This document shows, piece after piece, positions 35,390 to 43,902 of a stretch of DNA of 64,000 bases (its first letter is position 1; every line of letters starts with the position of its first letter). The translations under genes and the position numbers were made by a program. The notes beneath the pieces were generated by a model. It did no database searches, had not been told where the DNA came from, and saw only the letters and a list, made by a program, of their open reading frames with translations. This DNA is from Dasania marina DSM 21967 (GTDB taxonomy: Bacteria > Pseudomonadota > Gammaproteobacteria > Pseudomonadales > Dasaniaceae). The stretch is from contig NZ_KB891592.1 in assembly GCF_000373485.1 (NCBI RefSeq), forward strand, positions 37,409 through 101,408. The letters run 5' to 3'.

Positions 35390-36070
35390 ATGAGCAGTAT
35401 AGATTTGCTTAACATCGCCGCGATCAGCAGCAATACCAGCGCTACCAACAGTAACTCGCAAACCGCCTTAAGTACGGCCGTTGATAGTGCAGCCAAAGCC
35501 GCTAGTGCAGTGCTTACCGATGTAGCTGCAGAGGGCGAGGGTAATGCCGAAACGGTGCAAATCTCTAGCCGAGCGCAGAAGATACAAAAACTGAATGAAG
35601 AGTTTTTTTCTGACGGCCCCCGTGCGATCAAAATAACCCCAGCATTAATCGACCGCCTTGCCGAGTATGGCTTGATTACGCAGCAAGAGGCTAACAAGCT
35701 AGGGACGGGGCTGGCAACCGATAGTGGGGAAAATAATTCCGCGGTGGCAGAGCTTTCAAGCTTTATCGATAGCTATGTAGCCAGTGTCGAACAGCTGGAC
35801 CCGGAACACGGCATTATTGACACCCTGCGACAAGCACAAAGTGTGTTAGACAATTTTAATTTACCCACCGCCAACAGCCGCAACATAGACATTCCGCAAG
35901 TGGTAGAGCAGTTGCAAAGCCACATGGATGAAGTCGCCGCAGCACTACCGCAAAGAGATCAGCAATCCTTTAGTCAGTTGTTATTAGCACTAGGGGTGGC
36001 GAATGTGTTAACCCCCGGCGTCAATTCGACTACCCAGATCGATAAGTATTTAGCGGTTTCTGAATTGTAG
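35390..36070 (+). CDS. Hypothetical cytoplasmic protein
   Basis: A 226-residue protein from ATG 35390. The N-terminal 60 residues are low-complexity (Ser, Asn, Ala, Thr). The stretch 'AETVQISSRAQKIQKLNEEFFSDGP' is reminiscent of the segment following the linker in FlgM-like and flagellar-associated proteins, but the rest is not FlgM. About 70-226 appears helical. No signal peptide or membrane segment. Function unknown. It converges on rarD. Confidence 0.7.
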   Translation: MSSIDLLNIAAISSNTSATNSNSQTALSTAVDSAAKAASAVLTDVAAEGEGNAETVQISSRAQKIQKLNEEFFSDGPRAIKITPALIDRLAEYGLITQQEANKLGTGLATDSGENNSAVAELSSFIDSYVASVEQLDPEHGIIDTLRQAQSVLDNFNLPTANSRNIDIPQVVEQLQSHMDEVAAALPQRDQQSFSQLLLALGVANVLTPGVNSTTQIDKYLAVSEL

Positions 36071-36092
36071 ATTGGCAGTGTTTATAGATGCT

Positions 36093-36995
36093 TTATTTAT
36101 ACTGCTTGTAGCGACGGCGTTCACGCACTAGATGTTTAACGCCGCTAAGGCTGAGTGTGATTAGCGCCAGCAGTATGAGTATATAAGTGAGGTATTCGCC
36201 GGGATGTATGCTCTCGTTTAAAAAGCCTATACCTACCAGCATAATCAGCGGCGGCTCTAAATAACCCAGTAGGCCAAACAGCGCTACGGGTAGCAGGCGG
36301 CTAGCATATAGCATGCACAACATACCCAACGAGCCTAAAATCCCCAGCCCTAAAAATACAGCCAGCTCTTGCCAGCTATAAGCAAAGGGGTGGGCCACCT
36401 GACCATAGTATTGGCTGGCCCACCAAGCTATGGGTAGCAGCAATAGGTTTTCGATAAAAAAAGCACTCATTACCGGCAGCGATTGCTTGCGGCGTAAAAT
36501 AAAATACAGCGGATAACCCAAGGCAATGACTAACGCCACCCAAGAAAAACTGCCGGTATACCAAAGGTTGTAGGCTATCGCTAGGCTGGCAAATACCGTG
36601 GCCAAACTTTGCGCAAGGTTTAGCCTTTCGCCATAGAGCACACGCCCCACCAACACCAAAGTGAGTGGCAATAAAAAATAGCCTAAGGATACACCCAAGG
36701 TTTCATTATTGAGTGGTGCCCATGAAAAAATAAACCATTGCATGCCTACTAAGAGTGAGCCGCAGATTAGCCCCGGCCAATTGCTTAGAATGGTTAAGGG
36801 TTTAAGGCTGTTGAGTAACTGCTTATTAAATAACAGCACGCAGCTAATAAACAGACAGGTCCAAATAATACGCTGGCCGGCAGCGACATAGCCGGAACTG
36901 GAAGGCAGCCACTGTAAATATAGCGGCATTAACGCAAATAACAGCGAGGCGCCTATGGAGCTGGCGAGCCCTTTGGATGGAATAGCGTTAGTCAT
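36093..36995 (-). CDS. rarD: EamA/RhaT-superfamily transporter, RarD type
   Basis: A 300-residue inner-membrane protein with about 10 hydrophobic helices. 'SLLFALMPLYLQWL' near the start, 'AGQRIIWT' in helix 2, 'WAPLNNETLGVSLGYFLLPL' and 'LYGERLNLAQ' mark the RarD subfamily of drug/metabolite transporters. The physiological substrate is not established for this subfamily. Start ATG 36995. Confidence 0.9.
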   Translation of the reverse strand: MTNAIPSKGLASSIGASLLFALMPLYLQWLPSSSGYVAAGQRIIWTCLFISCVLLFNKQLLNSLKPLTILSNWPGLICGSLLVGMQWFIFSWAPLNNETLGVSLGYFLLPLTLVLVGRVLYGERLNLAQSLATVFASLAIAYNLWYTGSFSWVALVIALGYPLYFILRRKQSLPVMSAFFIENLLLLPIAWWASQYYGQVAHPFAYSWQELAVFLGLGILGSLGMLCMLYASRLLPVALFGLLGYLEPPLIMLVGIGFLNESIHPGEYLTYILILLALITLSLSGVKHLVRERRRYKQYK

Positions 36996-37137
36996 ATGAA
37001 TACATCGAGTAGTGATAAGCCGCTATTAGCACAGCAGCTTAAGCTAGCCCCTTAGTTTTGGGTGGTTAAGGCGCTAGCTTAGTAGGCAAATAAGGTGAGA
37101 AGTCGTTGTAAGTAATAACGGCAGTCTAGCATAGCGC

Positions 37138-37782
37138 TTAACTGCCAGCTTTGAGTTCTTTAATAAACTTGTTGGACTCTTGTATGGCTTTTTCCATGGT
37201 ATTGATTAGCGCGCTAACATCACGGTTAACCGAACTCAGTTCGCCCTTGAGTGAGCTAATGGCGCGGGCATTGAGGTTATGTTTTAGGTAGAGGCTGTTA
37301 TCGCGCAGGGTATTGAGCACCGGTGTGATGGCGCTTTCTGCTTTGCGCATGGCTTTTAGCAGGCGGCTATAACGCTGCTGGGTTGCTTTAAGCTGTGCAG
37401 CGCTGCTGCGCCTAAGGTTGCTATTGGTATATTGCTCCAGCTCATCCTGCCACTCATCAAACAGGGCATTGGCTACCGAGTCTACTTTTTCTATGCGTTT
37501 GCTAATATTATCGGCGGCATCGGCGCTGTCTTCATAGGCGCTGTTGAGGCGGTTGTACATTTCCTCTAGCTCGCCGCCATCAAAATTCACCACTGCTTTA
37601 AATTGCTCTAGGGCGGTTTTGAACTGCTCTTGCCCCTCTTGCTGCGCATCTTGTGCGTCTTCTATGCGGTCTACCAAGATATCGCGCTTGTGCACGCCCA
37701 GCTCTTCCATAGCATTAAAGTAGGTGCTTTCGCAGGCGGTGAGGGTAAACAAAAAACTGATAAATAATAGGCGCAGCAGCAT
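37138..37782 (-). CDS. DUF2959 lipoprotein
   Basis: A 214-residue protein starting at ATG 37782, with a lipoprotein signal (LLFISFLFTLTAC) and +2 residue Glu. The mature part is almost wholly helical coiled coil ('YFNAMEELGVHKRDILVDRIEDA'), characteristic of the DUF2959 family. Family function is unknown. It follows the Pmp3-like gene with a 4-base gap, so they are co-transcribed. Confidence 0.85.
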   Translation of the reverse strand: MLLRLLFISFLFTLTACESTYFNAMEELGVHKRDILVDRIEDAQDAQQEGQEQFKTALEQFKAVVNFDGGELEEMYNRLNSAYEDSADAADNISKRIEKVDSVANALFDEWQDELEQYTNSNLRRSSAAQLKATQQRYSRLLKAMRKAESAITPVLNTLRDNSLYLKHNLNARAISSLKGELSSVNRDVSALINTMEKAIQESNKFIKELKAGS

Positions 37783-37786
37783 GGAA

Positions 37787-37984
37787 TTAACCTTTGTTGT
37801 TAATGGCATCAACAATTTTTTGGGTTTGTTTATTGTTGAGGTGGTTGTGCACCACAAATAGCGCATGCACTACGCCAGGTATCCAAAAACAGAGGGTGAG
37901 TATGATGTTTAAAATGCCCACCATGGGTTTACCACAAAGAAAGACGGCTACCGGAGGTAGAAGTATAGCGAGTAAATAGCGCAT
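37787..37984 (-). CDS. Pmp3/YqaE-family small membrane protein
   Basis: A 65-residue protein from ATG 37984 (AAGGA seven bases upstream). Two membrane helices: 'LLAILLPPVAVFLCGKP' and 'ILNIILTLCFWIPGVVHALFVV', the signature of the UPF0057/Pmp3 family linked to membrane potential and stress in yeast and plants. The frame extends upstream but without family similarity. It lies immediately before the DUF2959 lipoprotein. Confidence 0.88.
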   Translation of the reverse strand: MRYLLAILLPPVAVFLCGKPMVGILNIILTLCFWIPGVVHALFVVHNHLNNKQTQKIVDAINNKG

Positions 37985-38205
37985 GACTTGATCCTTGGTT
38001 TGGTTAATAACGCAGACCTTACTATATACGCCGAATCTCGGCAATCTAAAAGCAGGGTGATTAATAGCCGCTGCCACCCAGCGATGAACGCTTGCCGATT
38101 GCTGGGCCCGATGACACCATTGTGGCTAAGGATAATGAGCATAGGCATGGGTTGTTAAAAACGCGCTGTGAGCCTGTAATTAATATAATAGTAGAGGGTA
38201 TTAGC

Positions 38206-39006
38206 ATGACAAAGTATTTGATTAGCCCCACAGCGTTAGCCGCATTGCCCGGCGAACAGCGGGTGATTATAGATTGCCGCTTTTCCTTGATTGACGTTGA
38301 AGCTGGCCGCAATAGCTATCAACAGTCCCATATAGCGGGCGCGCATTATTTGCACTTGGATGAGGATTTATCGGGCACCAAGGCTGCACACGGTGGCCGC
38401 CATCCTTTGCCGGATACGCAACAGCTGCAGCATCGTTTACAGCAGCTGGGGCTTAACAATAATCAGTTAGTGGTGATCTACGATGATCAGCGCATGGCCT
38501 TTGCTGCCAGGCCGTGGTGGTTGCTGCGGTATTTGGGCCACGAGCAGGTGAAAGTGTTAGAGGGTGGCTATAGCGCTTGGCAGCAGGCGGGTTTGCCCTG
38601 CGATAATATGCTGCCAATCAGTACTCAGGGAGATTTTATGGCCAGCCCTAAACCCGAGTGGGTGGTGAGCCGTGAACAGGTGCTAAACCGTGCTGCCGAC
38701 ACGGTGTTAATTGATTCCCGCGAAGCGGCTAGATACCAAGGTTTGGAAGAGCCTATAGATCCTGTTGCTGGCCACATAGAGGGTGCAGTTAATTTCCCCT
38801 GGCAATCGGTGACTGATGAGCAGGGTTGTTTTGTTAACGAGCAAGTGCAGCCGCGTTGGCAGCAGTTGTTATCGAGCAAAGAGCTAATGGTGTATTGCGG
38901 TTCAGGAGTTACCGCCTGCGTTAATTTATTATCGTTGGCGGAAGCCGGACGGGAAGATGCCAAACTCTATGCCGGTAGTTGGAGTGATTGGTGCTCGTAT
39001 TTATAA
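38206..39006 (+). CDS. Rhodanese-type sulfurtransferase (thiosulfate/3-mercaptopyruvate)
   Basis: A 266-residue two-rhodanese-domain protein from ATG 38206 (AGAGGG seven bases upstream). The first domain (about 10-125, 'IIDCRFSLIDVEAG') is inactive; the second carries catalytic C231 in YCGSGVTA, the loop type of the SseA group. It transfers sulfur from mercaptopyruvate or thiosulfate to a thiol or cyanide acceptor. It is divergent from the Pmp3/DUF2959 pair. Confidence 0.92.
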   Translation: MTKYLISPTALAALPGEQRVIIDCRFSLIDVEAGRNSYQQSHIAGAHYLHLDEDLSGTKAAHGGRHPLPDTQQLQHRLQQLGLNNNQLVVIYDDQRMAFAARPWWLLRYLGHEQVKVLEGGYSAWQQAGLPCDNMLPISTQGDFMASPKPEWVVSREQVLNRAADTVLIDSREAARYQGLEEPIDPVAGHIEGAVNFPWQSVTDEQGCFVNEQVQPRWQQLLSSKELMVYCGSGVTACVNLLSLAEAGREDAKLYAGSWSDWCSYL

Positions 39007-39029
39007 ATGCGATTTGAATTATAAATCTT

Positions 39030-39695
39030 TTAAAAAGGGCAGGGGCTATGGCCCTGAATTAGCTCGCCCGTAAGCGGGTGGTGGAAGTGCAGCGTTTCGG
39101 CGTGCAGTAATAGCCGTGGTGACATGGCTCTAGCTTGCTCATGGGCATAAAAATCACAGCCTAGAATAGGATGACCTATTTCGGCTAAGTGTATACGCAG
39201 TTGATGGGAGCGGCCGGTGATGGGGGTGAGTAATAGCCGACTGCTATTTTGCTCGGGGTTTCTATTCAATACTTGGTAGTGGGTGAGTGCGGCTTTGCCC
39301 TGTTGATGATCTACTTTTTGTAGCGGCCTATTGGGCCAGTCAGTCATTAAGGGTAGCTCTATGCTGCCCTTATCTTGCGCAACCATCCCGAATACTACCG
39401 CGATATAGCTTTTCTCTGTTTTTCGTTTTTCAAACTGTAGGCTTAGCTGCCTGTGGCTATCGGCGTTTAGCGCCACCACCATAATTCCCGAGGTATCCAT
39501 ATCTAAACGGTGCACGATTTTAGCGCTAGGATATTGCTGTTGCAGGCGGCTAATCAAGCAGTCTTGGTTGGCTGGGTGGCGACCCGGTACGGATAATAAA
39601 CCTGCGGGTTTGTTGACCAGTAAGCAGGTTTCATCCTGCCATAGTATTTGGATGTCTTCGGTGCAAGGGGGGGCAATGAAATCGCTACCAGTCAT
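39030..39695 (-). CDS. rluA: RluA-family pseudouridine synthase
   Basis: A 221-residue RluA-type enzyme without an S4 domain, short like E. coli RluA, which modifies 23S rRNA U746 and tRNA U32. The catalytic aspartate is in HRLDMDTSG, with 'VNKPAGLLSVPGR' near the start and 'GRSHQLRIHLAEIGHPILGC' near the end. Specificity as RluA is inferred from length and motifs. Confidence 0.9.
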   Translation of the reverse strand: MTGSDFIAPPCTEDIQILWQDETCLLVNKPAGLLSVPGRHPANQDCLISRLQQQYPSAKIVHRLDMDTSGIMVVALNADSHRQLSLQFEKRKTEKSYIAVVFGMVAQDKGSIELPLMTDWPNRPLQKVDHQQGKAALTHYQVLNRNPEQNSSRLLLTPITGRSHQLRIHLAEIGHPILGCDFYAHEQARAMSPRLLLHAETLHFHHPLTGELIQGHSPCPF

Positions 39696-39770
39696 AGGGA
39701 TAGTGTGTAAGTTCGTTGGGAGGATTGAAAGTGGTTATTACTAATAAGGTGCGCAGTGTAGCACGAAAAC

Positions 39771-40157
39771 TTAGCTCATTTGATCCATTAAGCGGTCGGC
39801 TATCAAGCCAAAAAAGAAGCGCTGGCTGTGGCTGCTGCGGCAGTATTGGTAATACCAACCTAGGTGCTCACCGCACTCACTACACAGAGCTAGCTGCCAT
39901 TGGTAGCCAGCAAACCAACTATGTTCCTCTGTGTAGCGGCCGCGAATGCTGCAACCGTGGGCATTGGTAAAACAGCGTAAATGGTAGGTGATACCGACAG
40001 GGTTGGTAAAACGGTGATGGCTGTTATTACCAATAACAGCTTGCTCGTGTTGGCTGGTAATGGGCGCGTGACAGCTGCGGCAAAACACTAGTGGGCTGCC
40101 GCCGTTATCGATGCCTTGTAGCAGGCTATCAAAGTCTATCTCGTTTAGGGTTTTCAT
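39771..40157 (-). CDS. Single-domain bacterial CULT (cereblon-like) protein
   Basis: A 128-residue protein made of one CULT domain, the fold that binds thalidomide in human cereblon. Zinc ligands are C26-x2-C29 and C92-x2-C95. The aromatic cage is W81, W87 and W101; their spacing (6 and 14) and their distance to the cysteines equal those of human W380, W386 and W400 as I recall them, and N52 in 'TNPVG' corresponds to N351. Stand-alone CULT proteins occur in some Proteobacteria, and one from Magnetospirillum has been studied structurally. The natural ligand is unknown; cyclic imides or uridine-like compounds are bound in the family. There is no signal peptide, and no functionally linked neighbour. 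Confidence 0.88.
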   Translation of the reverse strand: MKTLNEIDFDSLLQGIDNGGSPLVFCRSCHAPITSQHEQAVIGNNSHHRFTNPVGITYHLRCFTNAHGCSIRGRYTEEHSWFAGYQWQLALCSECGEHLGWYYQYCRSSHSQRFFFGLIADRLMDQMS

Positions 40158-40255
40158 GAGAGAGAGTATAGTACAAGGCTGGGTTTATCCTATGGCTGTT
40201 TAATACTTTTGTTTTTAAAAGGGTTACCGTTATTTTGCCTATTGCGGGGCGAACT

Positions 40256-40355
40256 GAGCTGGGTACGGAGTTGTACGACACGCCGTGAATACATCCCTGT
40301 AGGCTCGGCGCCAGCATCCCTGCTGGCGACGGCCATACAACTCCGTACCCAACTC
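40256..40355. repeat. Long inverted repeat with nested hairpin
   Basis: 20-base arms at 40256-40275 and 40336-40355 match at 19 of 20 positions (core GGGTACGGAGTTGTA). Inside is an 8-bp hairpin CGCCAGCA-TCCC-TGCTGGCG (40309-40328). The inner segment with 'ATCCCTGTAGGCTCGGCG' resembles a dispersed palindromic unit seen between genes in other marine gammaproteobacteria (from memory). Confidence 0.85.
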
Positions 40356-40442
40356 ATTTCTTAGCATTGAGTGCTGGGTGCTAAAGAGGTTTTTCGGTTT
40401 ATTGTCGAAGTGGGTTGTTTAAGATTCGGGGTATCTTTATTC

Positions 40443-40478
40443 AGGACAGTCGCTGGCATGGATGCCAGCGACTGTCCT
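40443..40478. repeat. Perfect 36-bp palindrome
   Basis: AGGACAGTCGCTGGCAT, two centre bases, then its exact complement: 17-bp arms with no mismatch. No T-run follows, so it is not an obvious intrinsic terminator. The GCTGGCAT core echoes the GCCAGCA hairpin 120 bases upstream, indicating related repeat units. Confidence 0.9.
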
Positions 40479-40612
40479 AGACTCTGCCCCGTGAGTGCTC
40501 TGGGTAGAGCCTGCCCCATGAGCGTAGCGAGTGCTTTGGGTGCAGGGATTTATTCACGGCGTGTCTTGCTAGTAGTTGCCTTGCTCCTGTATTAGCACGG
40601 CCAGTTATATAT

Positions 40613-41980
40613 TTAAGCGCGAGGGCTACGCATAGTCACAAACTCTTCCGCAGCAGTGGGGTGTATGCCTATAGTGCTATCAAACTGGGCCTTGGTGGCA
40701 CCGGCTTTCATCGCTATGGCTATGCCCTGAATAATTTCACCGGCTTCATCGCCCACCATATGTACGCCTACTACTTTGTCGCTAGCTTTATCGACGATGA
40801 GCTTCATATAGGTGCGCTCTTGGCGACCGCCCAGGGTGTGCTTCATGGCGCGAAAGTTAGATTCGTAAACAGTAATTTCGCCGTATTTTTCTTTTGCTTT
40901 TTGCTCCGATAAACCACAAGTGCCTATGGTGGGTTGGCAAAATACCGCGGTGGCAATATTGTCGTAATCCACCGAGCTAGGCTCGTTGTTGTATAGGGTT
41001 TTGGCTAGCGCCATGCCTTCGGCTAAAGCTACAGGTGTGAGCTCCATACCGCCGGTGACATCGCCTAAGGCATAGATGTGATCGGTGCTGGTTTGAAATT
41101 GCTCATTCACTTTAATAGTGCCGCTATCGGTTAGCGCAATATCGACATGCTCTAAGCCTAAGTCTTGTAAGTGCGGTTTGCGGCCGGTGGCGTATAAAAT
41201 AGCATCACAGGCTAGGCTGCTGCCGTCTTCTAGTTGTGCCAGTAGTGAACCGTCGGCTTGTTTTTCTATCGCGCTAATATTGTTGTTGAACTGTAGTTTG
41301 ACGCCGGACTTGGCAATTTCTTCGGCGGCAAACTGGCGCACGTCTTCATCAAAACCGCGCAAAAATAACGGGCCGCGATACAGCTGGATAGTGTCTGCAC
41401 CCAAGCCATTAAAAATACAGGCGAACTCTACCGCGATATAGCCACCGCCCACCACGATAACGCGCTTGGGGAAATGCGCTAAGTCAAAGATTTCATTGGA
41501 ACTAACCGCGAGTTCGCGGCCGGGAATGTCGGGCACAAAAGGCCAGCCGCCAGTGGCGATAACAATGCGCTGGGCGCTGTGTTGTTGGCCGTTGACCTCT
41601 ACGGTGTGAGCATCCACAAAACGGGCGCGGCCATTCAATACGGTAACGCCAGCATTATCTAGCATGCCATCGTAGATGCCGTTTAAGCGGCTGATTTCGG
41701 TTTTTTTGTTATCGCGCAAGGTGGCCCAATTAAAGTTGGGGAGGCTGGCGTCCCAACCAAAACCGCGCGCATCTTCAAAGGCGTGGCTAAATTGTGAGGC
41801 GTAGACGTAGAGTTTTTTCGGCACACAGCCTACGTTAACGCAGGTGCCGCCCATGTAACGGTCTTCGGCGACCGCCACTTTGGCGCCGTAACCTGCGGCC
41901 ATGCGCCCGGCTCTAACGCCGCCGGAACCTGCGCCTATAACAAATAAATCGTAATCGTAGTTGTGGGTAGTTGTGCTCAC
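40613..41980 (-). CDS. gor: Glutathione-disulfide reductase
   Basis: A 455-residue FAD/NADPH flavoprotein that regenerates reduced glutathione. It has the FAD-binding GAGSGG near residue 16, redox pair C47/C52 ([13 protein letters not shown]), an NADPH-binding '[12 protein letters not shown]' and the C-terminal active-site '[15 protein letters not shown]'. GTG start 41980 behind AGGA. Confidence 0.96.
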   Translation of the reverse strand: MSTTTHNYDYDLFVIGAGSGGVRAGRMAAGYGAKVAVAEDRYMGGTCVNVGCVPKKLYVYASQFSHAFEDARGFGWDASLPNFNWATLRDNKKTEISRLNGIYDGMLDNAGVTVLNGRARFVDAHTVEVNGQQHSAQRIVIATGGWPFVPDIPGRELAVSSNEIFDLAHFPKRVIVVGGGYIAVEFACIFNGLGADTIQLYRGPLFLRGFDEDVRQFAAEEIAKSGVKLQFNNNISAIEKQADGSLLAQLEDGSSLACDAILYATGRKPHLQDLGLEHVDIALTDSGTIKVNEQFQTSTDHIYALGDVTGGMELTPVALAEGMALAKTLYNNEPSSVDYDNIATAVFCQPTIGTCGLSEQKAKEKYGEITVYESNFRAMKHTLGGRQERTYMKLIVDKASDKVVGVHMVGDEAGEIIQGIAIAMKAGATKAQFDSTIGIHPTAAEEFVTMRSPRA

Positions 41981-42070
41981 ATGAAATCCTATTGTTGATA
42001 GTGTTTGCGTTAGTGGCTGAGGCTAACGATTAGGGTTAGCTGCTAAAACTAGTAATAGCTGCCACCCGTA

Positions 42071-43258
42071 TTAATCTATGGCCTTAACGATATTGGCTCC
42101 CAGCGAGCTACCCAATTGTTGGGCTAGTTTCTCTAGGGCTTTGTCTTTGGCTAAGCCTGCATCGCTGGAGATGCCTTTGGCCTTGGCGATAAAGGTCGAT
42201 AAGGTTTTGCCTTGTTCGTCCTGCAGGCTAACGGTGGCATTGGCCAGTTGATAGTGCTGCTTATCGCGGTTGATGTGGCGCCAGCTCACCGTATAGCTCA
42301 ACACTATGTCGGCACTGCCTTGTTGGCTCACCCGCATGCCTTGGTCGGTTAAGGTTTTGATGAGGTTGTCGCGTAAAATCGTATCGCCGTTTTCGACCAT
42401 GCGAAAGCGTAATGTATCCAGTAGTGCGTAAATGTTTTTTTCAAAATCGATTAGCGCTGGGCTTACTGGGAAGCTTTGCTGGCCGTTAGAGATGTCTAGC
42501 GCCTGTTGATTTAATTGCTGGCGCTGGGCCAGCAGTTTCAGGCTGGGCAGGGCGGTGCGCAATTTAGCTAAGGTGCTGCCCTCGCTACTGGCTAGGCTGG
42601 CGCTGAGTATCTGTTGGTCTAGCTGTGCGATTTGCTGCTGTAGGTTGGCCAACGCGCTTTGCTTATGTAAGGCTGCCAGTGCATAGACGCTGGCATTGTC
42701 CTTATCGATATAGCGCTCGATAATGTTGAGCCCGCTATAGCTGGTTTGCACTACGGTGTTGCGCACTTCGCTGCTAAAGGACTGGCTAACCACCCCTTGT
42801 TGTAACTCTTCCTGCGCATTGTTTACCGCACTCACGGAAACTCGCAGCTTGGCCGCTAGGTTGACCTTGGCCTGCTCGTCGGCAATTTGGCTGGCGGTGG
42901 CAGCGGTGGAATTAATCCCCGCAGCGCCTACGCCAAAGACGTACTCAGGGTTATTGGGCGGGGTCATGACCCAGTCCGGTTGCCGTTGATGGGTTTTTAC
43001 CGCTGGCGTATTGTCTTGTTGGTACAGTTGCGCAGGCTTAGCTGTGGTCGTGGCCTTGATCGTATCAGTAGCCGCCGGGCGAGGTTTGCCCTCTAGCTCG
43101 GCAAAGGCATCGTCGGCTTGGCTATGTAACTCAGCTTCGGCTTGTTGTTGCTCATCGCTAGGCTGCAGTTGCGAGCTGACGGATTTACAGCCCGCTAAGG
43201 CTGCCACGACTAGGCAGCTGCTTAGCAGGTAGCGGCTGGCGCTTGTTTTAGAAGCCAA
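42071..43258 (-). CDS. LPP20-family lipoprotein
   Basis: A 395-residue protein with TTG start 43258, overlapping the end of the LpoB-like gene by 11 bases. Lipobox VVAALAGC. After a Gln/Ala-rich linker, residues about 92-230 form an LPP20-type domain ('QPDWVMTPPNNPEYVFGVGAA' then a helix with 'ADEQAKVNLAAKL'). The C-terminal part (about 270-395) is a mixed domain with 'GDTILRDNLIKTLTDQG'. The family is common in outer-membrane lipoproteins of unknown role; co-occurrence with LpoB and COG3014 genes suggests an envelope-assembly function. Confidence 0.82.
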   Translation of the reverse strand: MASKTSASRYLLSSCLVVAALAGCKSVSSQLQPSDEQQQAEAELHSQADDAFAELEGKPRPAATDTIKATTTAKPAQLYQQDNTPAVKTHQRQPDWVMTPPNNPEYVFGVGAAGINSTAATASQIADEQAKVNLAAKLRVSVSAVNNAQEELQQGVVSQSFSSEVRNTVVQTSYSGLNIIERYIDKDNASVYALAALHKQSALANLQQQIAQLDQQILSASLASSEGSTLAKLRTALPSLKLLAQRQQLNQQALDISNGQQSFPVSPALIDFEKNIYALLDTLRFRMVENGDTILRDNLIKTLTDQGMRVSQQGSADIVLSYTVSWRHINRDKQHYQLANATVSLQDEQGKTLSTFIAKAKGISSDAGLAKDKALEKLAQQLGSSLGANIVKAID

Positions 43259-43862
43259 ACTTTGAGCGCTCCTGTAGTTTTTTGATTTTCTTCTGGCCGT
43301 TCCATGCTTCGCGGTTAGTGCTCATATCAATAAGGCGTAAATCAATTTGATAGGCGGTAACGCGCTTGCCGTCCAACTCATCTAGGGTAGAGTTAATAGT
43401 GCCAGAAAGGGCGTAGTCGGCACCGGTTTCTTCACCCATTTGTGCTTGGGTGTCGGCGCGGGCGTTTAGCTCTTGGTCGGCGCGCTCGGCGCGTATGTCT
43501 TTACGCAGTTCACTGTCGGCAACAAAGTCGACTCTGCCGCTGCGTAACAGGCTGCGTTTTAGATCATTGGTAAAGGTATCGGTGGCGATATGCTCGTGGG
43601 ATTTATTGCGCACCCGCTGGATAATCACGGTGGGGCGGCGATTATTTTTACGTTGATACTCGGCTATCCAAGGGAAGGTGAGCATGTCTTCTATCATGGC
43701 TTCGGCGGTGAGCTGAGAATCTTTATCGTTCCATTTGTCAGTGAGGGCGATTTCCTCGCTGCTATCTACCCGCGATACTGACACGGTGCTGCAGGCGCTT
43801 ATGCCTGCTAATAATAGCGCCAGTAAGCCTAGGCGAGGCAGCAGAGTTGTTGACGTAGTCAT
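43248..43862 (-). CDS. LpoB-like penicillin-binding protein activator lipoprotein
   Basis: A 204-residue lipoprotein (lipobox LLAGISAC) in the LpoB/COG3417 family. In E. coli LpoB reaches from the outer membrane to stimulate PBP1b. Supporting features are 'RPTVIIQRVRNKSHEHIATD', 'RSGRVDFVADSE' and 'GADYALSGTINS'. It is the middle gene of the trio: 40 bases after the COG3014 gene and overlapping LPP20. AAGGA precedes the ATG by 8 bases. Confidence 0.88.
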   Translation of the reverse strand: MTTSTTLLPRLGLLALLLAGISACSTVSVSRVDSSEEIALTDKWNDKDSQLTAEAMIEDMLTFPWIAEYQRKNNRRPTVIIQRVRNKSHEHIATDTFTNDLKRSLLRSGRVDFVADSELRKDIRAERADQELNARADTQAQMGEETGADYALSGTINSTLDELDGKRVTAYQIDLRLIDMSTNREAWNGQKKIKKLQERSKFGF

Positions 43863-43902
43863 TATAGTGTTCCTTTATTATACGAGTGTTATAACTGAGT
43901 TT

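Larger units (their letters stand above)
40158..40612. other. Intergenic palindromic repeat mosaic
   Basis: 455 bases without a convincing gene. The interval contains nested inverted and direct repeats described in the next entries. GACACGCCGTGAAT (40277-40290) is exactly inverted at 40552-40565, so the two blocks belong to one composite structure. Between them GAGTGCT(C/T)TGGGT occurs twice (near 40493 and 40529). An open frame at 40371-40595 overlaps these repeats and is not called. Confidence 0.8.

Noticed and set aside
39716..39970. 84-codon plus-strand frame opposite the CULT gene
   Set aside because: It is antisense to a well-supported protein with conserved Cys/Trp positions.
40371..40595. 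74-codon plus-strand open frame between the CULT gene and gor
   Set aside because: It runs through the perfect 36-bp palindrome and direct repeats; the composition reflects the repeats and there is no ribosome site.
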